This document shows positions 14,282 through 23,804 of a DNA stretch of 64,000 nucleotides, piece after piece (position 1 is the first letter of the stretch; each line of letters begins with the position of its first letter). The translations under genes and the position numbers were made by a program. The notes under the pieces were generated by a model. It was not told where the DNA came from and searched no databases. It was given only the letters and a program-made list of their open reading frames with translations. The stretch is taken from positions 62,001-126,000 of the forward strand of contig JBGRQA010000003.1 in NCBI GenBank assembly GCA_041725895.1. Reading direction: 5' to 3'. The stretch is from JBGRQA01 sp041725895 (GTDB taxonomy: Bacteria > Bacteroidota > Bacteroidia > Bacteroidales > Marinifilaceae).

Positions 14282-16726
14282 TCAATTCACAGAACTTTCC
14301 TGAACCTTACCATCAAAATCCTTATGATGATCACTGTAATACCCTTTTCTGTAACCACGCTTCCCGAACATGTAATTCGAATCGGAGCCATTCCCCTTAA
14401 AATCGTTCAAAACGAGCATTACTTTACTTACAGCTCCCTGCTCAGCCACTTCATTTATCAGCTTTATTTGATCCTTACTACTATATCCTTGTCGAACAAG
14501 AAAGAGACATGAATTTGCATGACGAGCCGCCAAAATACCATCGGTAACCAAAGAAATTGGTGCACTATCCAAAATAATGTAATCAAATCGGCTTCTGGCT
14601 TCGCTGATAAACTTTTCAAACTTTCCATTGGCCAATAATTCGGCAGGATTGGAAGGCAAAGGCCCCGCCGGAACAAAACTCAGGTTTTCCACATTGGTTG
14701 AACACAGTACTTCCTCAAAGGAATGCTGAGAAGTGAGATAGGAACTTAAACCATGTGTACCCGAATTTTTAAATACATCCTTTAACCGAGGTCTTCGCAT
14801 GTCGGCTCCAACCAGGAGGACTTTTTCATTTTTCATGGCCAAAATGGCAGCCAAATTGATACAGGTAAAAGATTTTCCCTCGCCCGGAATGGTAGAAAGA
14901 ACTGATATAACTTTTTGAGAATTCTCCTTTAGCAAGTACTCCAAATTGGTTCGCAAACACCGGAAAGACTCGGTTATCCCGGAACGCGGACGTTCTATCA
15001 CCGGAACCTCCTTTCGAAACCGATTGTGCATAATGGTACCAATAACAGGGATGGAAGTGGCCCGCTCAACCTCATTTCGGGTTCGAATAGTACGGCTAAA
15101 GTGAAAATTCAATTTAAGAACAAAAAATGGAAGCAAACAACCGGCCAAAATACCGAGTACAACATTCAGACCTGTTCTGGGCCCAACCTTCTCGGCTGTG
15201 ATAATGCGAGCCGGATCCAATACCTGGGAATCGGAAACATTGCCGGCCTTGGTAATAGCTGCGCCGGCTCGTTTTTTCAGAAGGAAAGTATACAGTTCGT
15301 TGTTCAAATCGAATCGTCGCTTAATATTGATCAATTTCTGCTCCGTTTTGGGAAGTTTGGCAAGTTGCGTGTTGATCTTCTGCATTCGCTTGTCCAGACT
15401 CTTGGTCTCAATTTCTGCATTGTTCAGCAGGTTCTCCAGGTTCTCCTCCAAACTTTGACGGGTATGCCGAATTTCCCGATCCAATTGCAACATGGATGGA
15501 TTCTTCTCCTTTACACTATAGGAAAGAACCCGGCGCTTACCATTCAATTCACTTAACTTAAGAACCAGTGCATTCAATGTTGGATCCGTGATGCCAACAA
15601 CCGAGGGAGCCACAACCTTTACTTCCTCGTTCTCCGTTTCGAAATTCCGTTTCAAATTGGCCTCCACATGTTTTATGTGTCTGGTATCGGAAAGGTAGCG
15701 TCGCAAATTCTGATAGTACTCCAGCTTTATTTCTGCTCTGGATCGCTGTGCTTCCAAATCCTCCAGTCTTTCCATAACCAAACTGGCTTCCTGGCTCAGA
15801 TTCACCATGTGATTCCGGGACCGAAAATCGCTGAAGCTTAGTCCTGCCTGCCGCAGCGAATCAACAATCCCTTCCAGTTGACTGTCGATAAAACGAACGG
15901 TATTCTCCGATGTCCGGTTCTTTTCGCGAAGACAGAACTCCAGGAACACACGGCTCAATTCATTCAAAAAAGCCACTTCTCGCGCAGGTTCACTACCGTC
16001 AATCTGCAAGTTAATCAGATTCCCCTTCACCTGATCCTGCTTTACCTGCAGCTTTTTAATATAATCAAGGGCCATTTCCTCCATATTGTTGAATTGAAAA
16101 TAGTACTTCTCATATTCTGCTATTTCCAGTCCCTCGGGCTTGGTTAAGACAAACCTGAAAAACTCATTTTCGAAAGGTTTTCCCCATTTCCCAAACTCCT
16201 TAAAGACCAAATTCTGAACACTTCCCTGGATTTCCACCTCAGCATCCACCTCTACCGAATAGTTATCGTTGGGTAAAACAGAAACAAGCAGGGGAACAGA
16301 AGGCAGGTTGACGTAGTCTTCGTAATCCTCAACCCCAAAAGGTTCTTTTTTATAAAGTCCCTCATCGGAAATCCATCCCTTTTTGAACCAGGAAACATTC
16401 CAACTCAAATTTTGCAATGCCTGTAAGGTTAAGGAATAAGATTTTAGAACCCCGATATGATCCTTAATATTGGTTTTGGTATTCTGATCATAGTCATCGG
16501 AAAAATTTTCAACTCTCATGCTTTTGGATTCGGTCTGAACCAAAAGCATACTTTCGACACGATAGCTGGGCTGTGAAAAATGGCTCAGCCCGAACCCTGC
16601 AGCTCCTCCCAAAAATCCAAACAGAACAAACCAGTACCATTTGGAGAGTAACTTGTTCAAGAATTCACGGACCCGATTCTTTTCTTCCAGCACCATATTT
16701 TCAATCAATTCATTTGTAGCAGACAT
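14282..16726 (-). CDS. Exopolysaccharide co-polymerase/tyrosine autokinase (Wzc type)
   Basis: This 814-aa protein controls chain length and export of the polysaccharide through reversible tyrosine phosphorylation. It has an N-terminal Wzz-type domain with a membrane helix near residues 30-48, a long coiled-coil periplasmic part, a second membrane helix (about 520-540) and a BY-kinase domain. The kinase shows Walker A IPGEGKS (613-619), Walker A' LLVGADMRRPR (637-647) and Walker B YIILDSAP (716-723). The tail carries a tyrosine cluster (Tyr785, 792, 796, 797) as expected for autophosphorylation. It is the last gene of the 15-gene operon. Confidence 0.95.
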   Translation of the reverse strand: MSATNELIENMVLEEKNRVREFLNKLLSKWYWFVLFGFLGGAAGFGLSHFSQPSYRVESMLLVQTESKSMRVENFSDDYDQNTKTNIKDHIGVLKSYSLTLQALQNLSWNVSWFKKGWISDEGLYKKEPFGVEDYEDYVNLPSVPLLVSVLPNDNYSVEVDAEVEIQGSVQNLVFKEFGKWGKPFENEFFRFVLTKPEGLEIAEYEKYYFQFNNMEEMALDYIKKLQVKQDQVKGNLINLQIDGSEPAREVAFLNELSRVFLEFCLREKNRTSENTVRFIDSQLEGIVDSLRQAGLSFSDFRSRNHMVNLSQEASLVMERLEDLEAQRSRAEIKLEYYQNLRRYLSDTRHIKHVEANLKRNFETENEEVKVVAPSVVGITDPTLNALVLKLSELNGKRRVLSYSVKEKNPSMLQLDREIRHTRQSLEENLENLLNNAEIETKSLDKRMQKINTQLAKLPKTEQKLINIKRRFDLNNELYTFLLKKRAGAAITKAGNVSDSQVLDPARIITAEKVGPRTGLNVVLGILAGCLLPFFVLKLNFHFSRTIRTRNEVERATSIPVIGTIMHNRFRKEVPVIERPRSGITESFRCLRTNLEYLLKENSQKVISVLSTIPGEGKSFTCINLAAILAMKNEKVLLVGADMRRPRLKDVFKNSGTHGLSSYLTSQHSFEEVLCSTNVENLSFVPAGPLPSNPAELLANGKFEKFISEARSRFDYIILDSAPISLVTDGILAARHANSCLFLVRQGYSSKDQIKLINEVAEQGAVSKVMLVLNDFKGNGSDSNYMFGKRGYRKGYYSDHHKDFDGKVQESSVN

Positions 16727-16862
16727 TACAGTAAGGTTTTAAGTGAAAAATTTGTTGTTAAAAATGCCTTTGCTTAAGGTTTTATAGAGAGTAAAGGGAG
16801 CGAATGAATACTATAGATAGTATCTTTATATCATGATTTTTATGAAACACATAAGTTCTTTT

Positions 16863-18392
16863 TCAACTACTGAAAGCACCTTTCCATACCACATTTCTAA
16901 AGGCCGCCTTAAGGTATTGTAAATCGGTGGTGAAAGGACGTTTCAAATAGGATTCAATATAACGCTTCTCGGATAACTGTATTTCTTCTAACGTCTTGGG
17001 AAGATCAGCATAGAAGGGAGGAATTAAACCGGGTTTGACTTTCTTCCGCAATTCCTGTAATTCCTTATCGTACAAGGAGAGATAATGATGGCTTAAAGGT
17101 CTTACCCCAATCAGTTTCATCTGTCCTTTGAAAACATTCAACAAGTTGGGTAGCTCATCCAACCAGCACTTGCGTAGGATTCTGCCAATAGGAGTAATCC
17201 GTATATCATTGCTAATTTTACCTCCCTCACCCAACTGATGTTTTTCATACAAATACTCCTGCAGGTATTCCGAATAGGGGTACATTGTTCTTAATTTATA
17301 GACGCAGATTTCTTTCCCATCTTTTCCGATGCGACGCATTTTAAAAACCGGCCCATAAGAAGGTTGCATGTCGAATGCAGGTTCTTTCACTTTTACTGTT
17401 ACGAAAAACAGATATTCTCCGTACTGAAACTCCTCTACATACTTAAACCCACAAGAGTACAATCGTCCCAGAGTTTCAATACGGGAAATGCACCGATTCC
17501 TTCCCCTGGTTAAATAGAAATACAAACCTTTGGTTCCCTTGAGTTTTGGGAATATTCTTTTAAATAAAAAATGAAAGAAGTACAGCAGCCAATTCAATAC
17601 AGGTGGCCATTTCTTTAGTATTCTTTCCTCAACAATCCTTTGTGGGCGGAAACCACAGATAAAAATTCCTCCTGTAACCAATCCGGAATTCACAGCCTCA
17701 AAAAATTTGTTAATTCGGGGAAAATGGTTGATCAACCTCAAACTCAGAACACCATGATTATCAACACCGGGTATTCCTCCTCCCTTTTTTCCTGAATAAT
17801 CCTCTACTACAACATTTTGTGGCTCTGAAAAATTGAAGTGATCTGCAAAAAAATCAAACACTTTGTCACCGAACCGAGTGTGTAGCAATTTACGATAACG
17901 TTGATATTCCTTTGACTGTCCATCCTGATCCAAATGAAAAGGCATTGCATCTGCTTGCTCAAATTCCTCTAAATATTTATTTATGGTGGTTGGATCGGGC
18001 ATCTCGTTTTGAGCAAGCCAGGCCCCTACATTCAGAAAAAAGAAGAACAGCAGGCTCTCCCCAATGGTCATCCAAATCCCCAGGTGACATAATTGTCCAA
18101 AAGTAAAAAGAGGTACCCCTAAATATTGATCTAATAAAATAACCAGGCCAAAAGTGCAAATATTAGCCATTAACAAATTCCTTAAACCAATTAAAAATGT
18201 ACTATCAATGGAGGAAAACTTTTTAAAGACCAGTGAAAAAAACAGCCAGGCCCCAAGGAATACAACCAATTCTAATGACCTACCTACTAACAGATTGAAA
18301 TCAGGAGACAAATCCTGAACCAATCCATTGCAGGTAAACCAGTACAGTAAAAACAGATCCAGAATAAAAAACAAAATAGTGGGTTTCTTCAT
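16863..18392 (-). CDS. Polyprenyl-phosphate sugar transferase with unusual middle domain
   Basis: This 509-aa protein is the likely initiating glycosyltransferase that loads the first sugar phosphate onto undecaprenyl phosphate. About four hydrophobic segments occupy residues 1-130. Residues 140-345 form a soluble region with FGDKVFDFFADHF, NHGVLSLRLINHFPRIN and GGIFICGFRP, reminiscent of a Rossmann or methyltransferase-like fold. The C-terminal bacterial sugar transferase domain has VYKLRTMYPYSEYLQ, LDELPNLLNVFKGQMKLIGV, RPLS and VKPGLIPPF. The long membrane helix usually placed just before the catalytic domain is missing, and the domain lies at the very end. It is 136 bases upstream of the autokinase gene. 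Confidence 0.85.
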   Translation of the reverse strand: MKKPTILFFILDLFLLYWFTCNGLVQDLSPDFNLLVGRSLELVVFLGAWLFFSLVFKKFSSIDSTFLIGLRNLLMANICTFGLVILLDQYLGVPLFTFGQLCHLGIWMTIGESLLFFFFLNVGAWLAQNEMPDPTTINKYLEEFEQADAMPFHLDQDGQSKEYQRYRKLLHTRFGDKVFDFFADHFNFSEPQNVVVEDYSGKKGGGIPGVDNHGVLSLRLINHFPRINKFFEAVNSGLVTGGIFICGFRPQRIVEERILKKWPPVLNWLLYFFHFLFKRIFPKLKGTKGLYFYLTRGRNRCISRIETLGRLYSCGFKYVEEFQYGEYLFFVTVKVKEPAFDMQPSYGPVFKMRRIGKDGKEICVYKLRTMYPYSEYLQEYLYEKHQLGEGGKISNDIRITPIGRILRKCWLDELPNLLNVFKGQMKLIGVRPLSHHYLSLYDKELQELRKKVKPGLIPPFYADLPKTLEEIQLSEKRYIESYLKRPFTTDLQYLKAAFRNVVWKGAFSS

Positions 18393-18462
18393 CTGTTTAA
18401 AATTTAATCTGAGGCCACATGTTGTTTTCCTATTACAATAAAGAGTGAATGGTAAAAATATA

Positions 18463-19302
18463 TCAACAGCCCCGTTTGTTGATTAAAAAACGCTTGTATT
18501 GGTTTTTCAGATTCTGCCAACACAGTTCCTGAAACCAGGAGTAAAAACTACCATGCCAGCGTTGCGGATGAAAAGTCATCATAATCTTGTCCGGCAATCT
18601 CCGGGTTTCCAGTGCCTGAATGATATCATAAGTTGAACGATAAACCAGTCCTTGTCGTTCCCAATTTTCCTGAAACTGGGGAACTTTATCCCGAACACTC
18701 ACCCGGTAACCATCCCATCGACGACCGGTATCCGTCAAATAGAATACCTCCTCAAAATCTATATCAAAATAGGGTTCGCCAATGATTCCAAAATCATTGT
18801 AGTTGTATTTTTTCCATAAATCTTTACTATCGAATCGAGATAGAGGACTACCATGCATACAAATGGTTTGAACCGAAACCAATTTTCGCAGGCGCTGCAA
18901 ATTGGTCTCAAAATCAGCTATACCCGCGGCCAGCAATTGATCCAATCCTCCATTTTTCAATTTCATATCAAATCGCTGGGCTACAGTAGTTAAATTTTCA
19001 TAATGATAGCCTACCTCATGCCCCATCGCGGCAATCTCTTTAATTACTTTCTCGTTCCAGCTTTCCGGAACTGCCCTGAAATAGTAGGAACCCCGAATCC
19101 CCATCTGCGCCTGTAGGCGAGCAAAAACAATGGAATGCCTGGGTAGTTTATCAACATCGTGCCTCAAAACCACCGTCTTTTTCCTCTTATTGCTAATAAA
19201 TTCAGAAAAAGTTTGAAACGAATAACCCGCAATCTTTAAACTTGCAATCAATTTTTGATAGATATCCCTCGTAAAATCCATTTCCATAAATCTGAAATTC
19301 AA
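18463..19302 (-). CDS. Polysaccharide deacetylase-like (NodB fold) protein
   Basis: This 279-aa protein resembles carbohydrate esterase family 4. Motif 1 is HDVD (residues 48-51, with Asp51 and Asp49 as base and metal-ligand candidates). Motif 2 is GHEVGYHYEN with two His. Later motifs are CMHGSPL and MTFHPQRWH. It has no signal peptide, so it may act in the cytosol on a precursor or nucleotide-linked sugar rather than on the exported polymer. It could start at Met1 or at Met6/Met8. Its place in the operon suggests removal of an N- or O-acetyl group during exopolysaccharide assembly. Confidence 0.8.
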   Translation of the reverse strand: MNFRFMEMDFTRDIYQKLIASLKIAGYSFQTFSEFISNKRKKTVVLRHDVDKLPRHSIVFARLQAQMGIRGSYYFRAVPESWNEKVIKEIAAMGHEVGYHYENLTTVAQRFDMKLKNGGLDQLLAAGIADFETNLQRLRKLVSVQTICMHGSPLSRFDSKDLWKKYNYNDFGIIGEPYFDIDFEEVFYLTDTGRRWDGYRVSVRDKVPQFQENWERQGLVYRSTYDIIQALETRRLPDKIMMTFHPQRWHGSFYSWFQELCWQNLKNQYKRFLINKRGC

Positions 19303-19444
19303 TTATTACACCCAATCATTATCACTCAATTTTTCAGTGATTTCAGACAATACCACTCCCTCTTTGTTAATGTTAAATCAGAAAAAAATAGATGAAAGAG
19401 AGTGAGGGACCCAACAGGCAAAAGCCAGTCTATTAGTTTTGTAT

Positions 19445-20146
19445 TTATGTTCTTTTTTTAATCGACATCAAAATCCAGGGACTTTGAGCAAGCCATTTCT
19501 TCAATCCTAATATTCTTTCCATGTATCCAAAGAAGGACACCAATGGATTATTGGAAAAAACAGGAAAAGGAAGCCAATTCATCCCTTCCATATTTTCAAT
19601 TTCCAAACTGCAGCGACTTAACACTTCCCGTAACTCTTTCAAACTAATATTATTGTAAGGATAAGGTCCTTTTATCCAATGCGCTATTTCGCTGAGATAA
19701 AATCTCCAACTGCTTGGATTGTTGTAGGTCAATATCAAACGACCATTATCTTTGAGAAGGGTATTAATTTTGGAAAAGAAATCGTCAAAATCCGGAAAAT
19801 ACCCCATTGCTTCCACACACAGAATTAAGGAATATTTTTCAGGCAAATCAATTGTAACAAAATCCCCACAGATGGAATTAATATTGCTGTTTCGTTCTCT
19901 CAACAGTTGAATTGCAGCCTTATTAATATCTACAACAGTAATACTTTTGGAATGATCTAACAATGACATTGCGAATCTTCCTGAGCCTCCTGCAATATCC
20001 AAGACCCTGTCAAAATTATTCCGACCATGATCAATTATAAACTTGTATTCACGGCCAAATTTATAAGCTCCACTTCGAGTGTTATATGCTTTTTTATCTA
20101 AGTAATCATATTTATAGTCCATCGCAATTACTGGTTTTGCATTCAT
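19445..20146 (-). CDS. Class I SAM-dependent methyltransferase
   Basis: This 233-aa protein has the SAM-binding motif I VLDIAGGSGRFAMSLL (about residues 50-65), the acidic post-I TVVDINKAA, and motif IV-like LILCVEAMGYF. The C-terminal part is hydrophobic and aromatic-rich. It lies in the exopolysaccharide operon and probably O- or N-methylates a sugar or lipid-linked intermediate. The acceptor is not deducible from sequence. Confidence 0.85.
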   Translation of the reverse strand: MNAKPVIAMDYKYDYLDKKAYNTRSGAYKFGREYKFIIDHGRNNFDRVLDIAGGSGRFAMSLLDHSKSITVVDINKAAIQLLRERNSNINSICGDFVTIDLPEKYSLILCVEAMGYFPDFDDFFSKINTLLKDNGRLILTYNNPSSWRFYLSEIAHWIKGPYPYNNISLKELREVLSRCSLEIENMEGMNWLPFPVFSNNPLVSFFGYMERILGLKKWLAQSPWILMSIKKRT

Positions 20147-20262
20147 AAATTCCAGAAGTCGAACCCCATTCAGAATTACCCGATACCTAAAACCTCTCTG
20201 AATTTATAAAACGGATTCAAAAGAAACACCTAAAAACATAGTATAAGGTATACAAAGTCCAA

Positions 20263-21291
20263 TTAGAATTTACCTTTAAGTTTTTGCCAAATATTAAAGG
20301 CTTTTTTAGCGAAAAAGAAGAGGATGGGCTGATGTACTTTCTCATACCTTCCCAGGTCGACAAATTCCCCTCCAAATTTCTTCTTGTAATTTCGAACTCC
20401 ATAACTCACATCAGGTTTACCTGCTCCCCCGAAATCAAAAGTGGTATACCCCTTCGACTTTCCCCACAAAAATACCTCCCAGGGGATCAGATCATTGGGA
20501 CATTTCTCGTAGTGATTGGAATAGGCACCTGCATAGTAATCGTAAATAGAAGAATTAAATACCAGGGAAAAGGAGCAACCTATTATTTTCCCCTCATGTT
20601 TTGCTACAAATACCTTAAGGCGTGTATTTCCCGTAAGTTTTTTCCTAAGATTCTCAAAAAAGACTCTATCAGGCAAAGGCAACTTCACCCTTTTGTAAAC
20701 ATGACTCAAGATATCATAAGCCCGTTCCAAAGCCTCATCGGAATCTTCCACTTCAACCTCCGTACCAACCTTATAGGCTTTCCGAATCCTGTTTCGTTTT
20801 CGTTTCTCAATGTCCTTCCACAACTCATCCTTCGACTTTTGTAGATCCACGAGGATATTCAAATGCTTCACATAACTGTAATTAACCGAATGAAATGAGG
20901 ATTTTAGGCCAGAGGTATCATACAAATTTCGAAACTCTGAAAAAATAGCCTTTCGCTTTACAATCTGATCATACTTTTCCAGGATACCTTCCGTAACCTC
21001 CGATTCATTTATCCCTACCAAAGGTCCTCCCATAATAACCGATCGTGATGAAAACCGAGCCAGAACACCTTTCAGTACTTTTTGGATCACTCCTACCAAA
21101 ATCCCTACAATATGGTTCTCCCGCACTGCGGCCACAACAACTGGCTCAAAATTGGGAGTTTCCAGGTAGACTTCATACATTTGAGGAGTTTGGAATATAT
21201 TCCCCTGGGGATGATTACAAACAAAATCAGCCCAATAATTCCGATCCAAATGCATAGGATTCGAAACAAATCTAACTTCTAACTTTCTCAC
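20263..21291 (-). CDS. FemAB/GNAT-like acyltransferase
   Basis: This 342-aa protein has two GNAT-like halves as in the FemAB family. Features are NIFQTPQMYEVYLE near the N-terminus, the basic KRKRNRIRKAYKVG before the second half, FVAKHEGKIIGCSFSLVFNSSIYDYYAGAY and DFGGAG with YKKKFGGEFVDLGRY at the end. In polysaccharide loci such proteins are proposed to add amino-acid or acyl groups to amino sugars. That fits an operon that also makes amino-uronic acid precursors, but the donor and acceptor are inferred only. Confidence 0.8.
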   Translation of the reverse strand: MRKLEVRFVSNPMHLDRNYWADFVCNHPQGNIFQTPQMYEVYLETPNFEPVVVAAVRENHIVGILVGVIQKVLKGVLARFSSRSVIMGGPLVGINESEVTEGILEKYDQIVKRKAIFSEFRNLYDTSGLKSSFHSVNYSYVKHLNILVDLQKSKDELWKDIEKRKRNRIRKAYKVGTEVEVEDSDEALERAYDILSHVYKRVKLPLPDRVFFENLRKKLTGNTRLKVFVAKHEGKIIGCSFSLVFNSSIYDYYAGAYSNHYEKCPNDLIPWEVFLWGKSKGYTTFDFGGAGKPDVSYGVRNYKKKFGGEFVDLGRYEKVHQPILFFFAKKAFNIWQKLKGKF

Positions 21292-21417
21292 GTTTCTGCA
21301 GTTTTGGTCATTAAATTCGATCTGGTAGAAAGACTAAAAAAACTTAGTCCGGAAAGGGGCATCATTGGAGCGAAAAATCAAAATTTCACCATCTTATCCT
21401 CGTTCTGAATAGTAAAC

Positions 21418-22515
21418 TTATATCTTCAAGAATTTCTCAAACACAAGCTTGTATTCCCTGGCTATTTGCGACCACAAATAACTCCGCTGCAATCTTTGGT
21501 AAGCATTTTCGGCAAGTTCCTTCATTTTTTCAGGTGAACTGGTGGCGTATTTCATTTTGGCCGCCAGATCAATCGGATCCTTCACCTTAAAAAACAGAAC
21601 TTCCCTATCGGAAAAGACATCCCGGTTTTCAGGAATATCCGAACAAATGATCGGAACCTTTAGAGCAGCTACTTCCAAAAGCATCATCGACATGGATTCT
21701 ATTTCAGAGGGAAAAACAAAAAATTTACTACTGAAGATAAGCTCAAAAAGTTTCCGCTTATCCTTTATCAAGCCGGCAAAACGAATCCCTCCTACCTTAC
21801 TTTTTAAATGCAGCAATAATTTTTTATAGTTTGGGTCCTGATCCAAATCCCCTATCACCATAGCCTGTTCACGGTTCTGCATTAAATCCAAAGCTTCGAA
21901 AAAGGTATGACACCCCTTATCGGGCAGCATTCTACCTGCGGCAAAAGTGATATAATTTTGCTTTTCCGCTACAATTTCATGATTGGGATTGATTCCATTG
22001 GGGATGTATTTTATTCTATCGGAAGCGATCAATTTGCCAACAATTCGCTGATCCTTTCTCGAAACAGTGGTAATAAAATTTGCTTTATTCAGAAAGAACC
22101 GATCTTCCAAATCGAAAAGAAACTTGTAGCGCATCCATTTTGAAGTCAACACCATTCCATGAGTGGTGACTACTATTGGATAACGTAATTTCAACAGAGG
22201 TATGATAAAACTCGCATCACGATGATGCAGATGAATCAGATCATATCTTCGAAACAGAATGGCATGAAGAGCTGATCGCAAGTAGTACAATACCGTATTC
22301 ATCTTTTTAAAGAGAATCTTCGAAAATACAATTTGAAAACAATTCCGGAAATGGCCTGATTTTAAATTGGTATGAGAGCTAACGGCATAAATGGTAAAAT
22401 CAAAATCACTCTCCAACTGTGCGATAATATTTTCGCCTACTGCCGCTGCACCTCCAAAAGCCGGAAGCCCTTTCAATCCAATCACACCAATTTGGGGTTT
22501 CTTTACTTCTACCAT
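21418..22515 (-). CDS. Glycosyltransferase family 4
   Basis: This 365-aa GT-B enzyme has the N-terminal acceptor domain beginning IGVIGLKGLPAFGGAAAVGE and the C-terminal donor domain with FAAGRMLPDKGCHTFFEAL and SEIESMSMMLLEVAALKVP, where the Glu pair of the EX7E motif lies. It probably adds one sugar of the repeat unit at the inner face of the membrane. Donor specificity cannot be read. It starts at ATG 22515 and lies 48 bases after the previous gene. Confidence 0.9.
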   Translation of the reverse strand: MVEVKKPQIGVIGLKGLPAFGGAAAVGENIIAQLESDFDFTIYAVSSHTNLKSGHFRNCFQIVFSKILFKKMNTVLYYLRSALHAILFRRYDLIHLHHRDASFIIPLLKLRYPIVVTTHGMVLTSKWMRYKFLFDLEDRFFLNKANFITTVSRKDQRIVGKLIASDRIKYIPNGINPNHEIVAEKQNYITFAAGRMLPDKGCHTFFEALDLMQNREQAMVIGDLDQDPNYKKLLLHLKSKVGGIRFAGLIKDKRKLFELIFSSKFFVFPSEIESMSMMLLEVAALKVPIICSDIPENRDVFSDREVLFFKVKDPIDLAAKMKYATSSPEKMKELAENAYQRLQRSYLWSQIAREYKLVFEKFLKI

Positions 22516-22563
22516 TTCTGAATAATTAGTTTTGGAATATTACAATTGAGAAAACAGGCTTAT

Positions 22564-23718
22564 CTAATTCTTTAGCATCCTTCGATAAAAGTCCAGTGTT
22601 TGTTTCACTACACTCTTGGGATGAAATTTGCTAATTGCCTCCAAACGGGCGTTTTCAGCTAATTCTGCATAGACTGTATCTCCATTACAAAATTTCAGCA
22701 GACACCCTTTCAACTCATCTATATTATTGGATTCAAATGTAAATCCTGATTTTTCATTGGTAAACATTTCAGCAACTCCCCCTACATCAGAAGCAATTAC
22801 CGGACGTCCAGCAGCCATCGCTTCAGCAATACTTACAGGCAAAGATTCCTGAAGAGAGGGCAGTACGAAAACATCCGATTTCTTATACAACTCAAGAACC
22901 TCATCTTGATCTTTCCACCCCCTGAATTGCACTTGATTTTGCATCCCGTTTATTTCAATAAATTGAAGAATCTCGGCTTGATAGGATGCATCCCGAAAAC
23001 CACCGACAACATCAACTTTTATCCCCTGAACTCTTGCTTTGATAAGACGAAGCCCATGCAATAGGGAGAGCAGATTTTTTCGACGATTGATCACCCCAAC
23101 GTACATTATCCTTTTTAAAAATTTTCGGTGAGGTTTCACATTAAAAAAAGCAGGATTAACAGGATTAAAAATAAGTGCAGATTTATAATCAGCCTTTCTC
23201 TTAATCCGTTCCAGAAATCGTTGATTGTACCGAGAAATGAAAATATAGTTTTTAAATGCTGGGAAATAGTAACGTTCCACAATCTTTTTTATGAAAAATT
23301 TTAATTTCCGTAGCACCCCCTTCTGATACTTAATCTCCTCCTCCATTATTCCATGTTGGGTAATTACAATGTTATCACGGTTAAGTCCACGCAAACAGAA
23401 CAAAACAGGAGTAGCGCCCTGTACATGGATTACATCAGGTTTGTACTTTTGAATAATTTCCCTGACAATTTTACGGGAATAGAACAAAAAATCGAATAGA
23501 TTCCCACCAAAAGCCCGGTTTCGGGGTAAATATTCAATCGTTATATTCTGAGCGTGATGAACAGTTTTTCTATGATCCGATTTGGCCAGGGAAAGAATCA
23601 TTAGGTGAGAATCAGGAAACAATTCAAATCCATTCATCAGATTTACTATAACAGCATCTACTCCTCCCTTGATACTATCAAGATTCGCGGGAAGCGATGT
23701 AAGCATTAGAATTCTCAT
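22564..23718 (-). CDS. Glycosyltransferase family 4
   Basis: This GT-B enzyme is 384 aa when started at the internal Met (23716-23718), MRILMLTSLPANLDSIKGGV, where homologues begin; the open frame runs ten codons further. The donor domain has YVGVINRRKNLLSLLHGLRL, VDVVGGFRDASYQ and LPSLQESLPVSIAEAMAAG with the EX7E motif, and PVIASDVGGVAEM. It is a repeat-unit assembly enzyme of the exopolysaccharide operon; its sugar is unknown. Confidence 0.9.
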   Translation of the reverse strand: MRILMLTSLPANLDSIKGGVDAVIVNLMNGFELFPDSHLMILSLAKSDHRKTVHHAQNITIEYLPRNRAFGGNLFDFLFYSRKIVREIIQKYKPDVIHVQGATPVLFCLRGLNRDNIVITQHGIMEEEIKYQKGVLRKLKFFIKKIVERYYFPAFKNYIFISRYNQRFLERIKRKADYKSALIFNPVNPAFFNVKPHRKFLKRIMYVGVINRRKNLLSLLHGLRLIKARVQGIKVDVVGGFRDASYQAEILQFIEINGMQNQVQFRGWKDQDEVLELYKKSDVFVLPSLQESLPVSIAEAMAAGRPVIASDVGGVAEMFTNEKSGFTFESNNIDELKGCLLKFCNGDTVYAELAENARLEAISKFHPKSVVKQTLDFYRRMLKN

Positions 23719-23804
23719 ATCGAAAAATTTTGAAAGCTGTTTATGCAACCTACACCCTTAATCCTCAACCAGGTCCTCATCTTCTGCAATTCCCAATATC
23801 CTCC

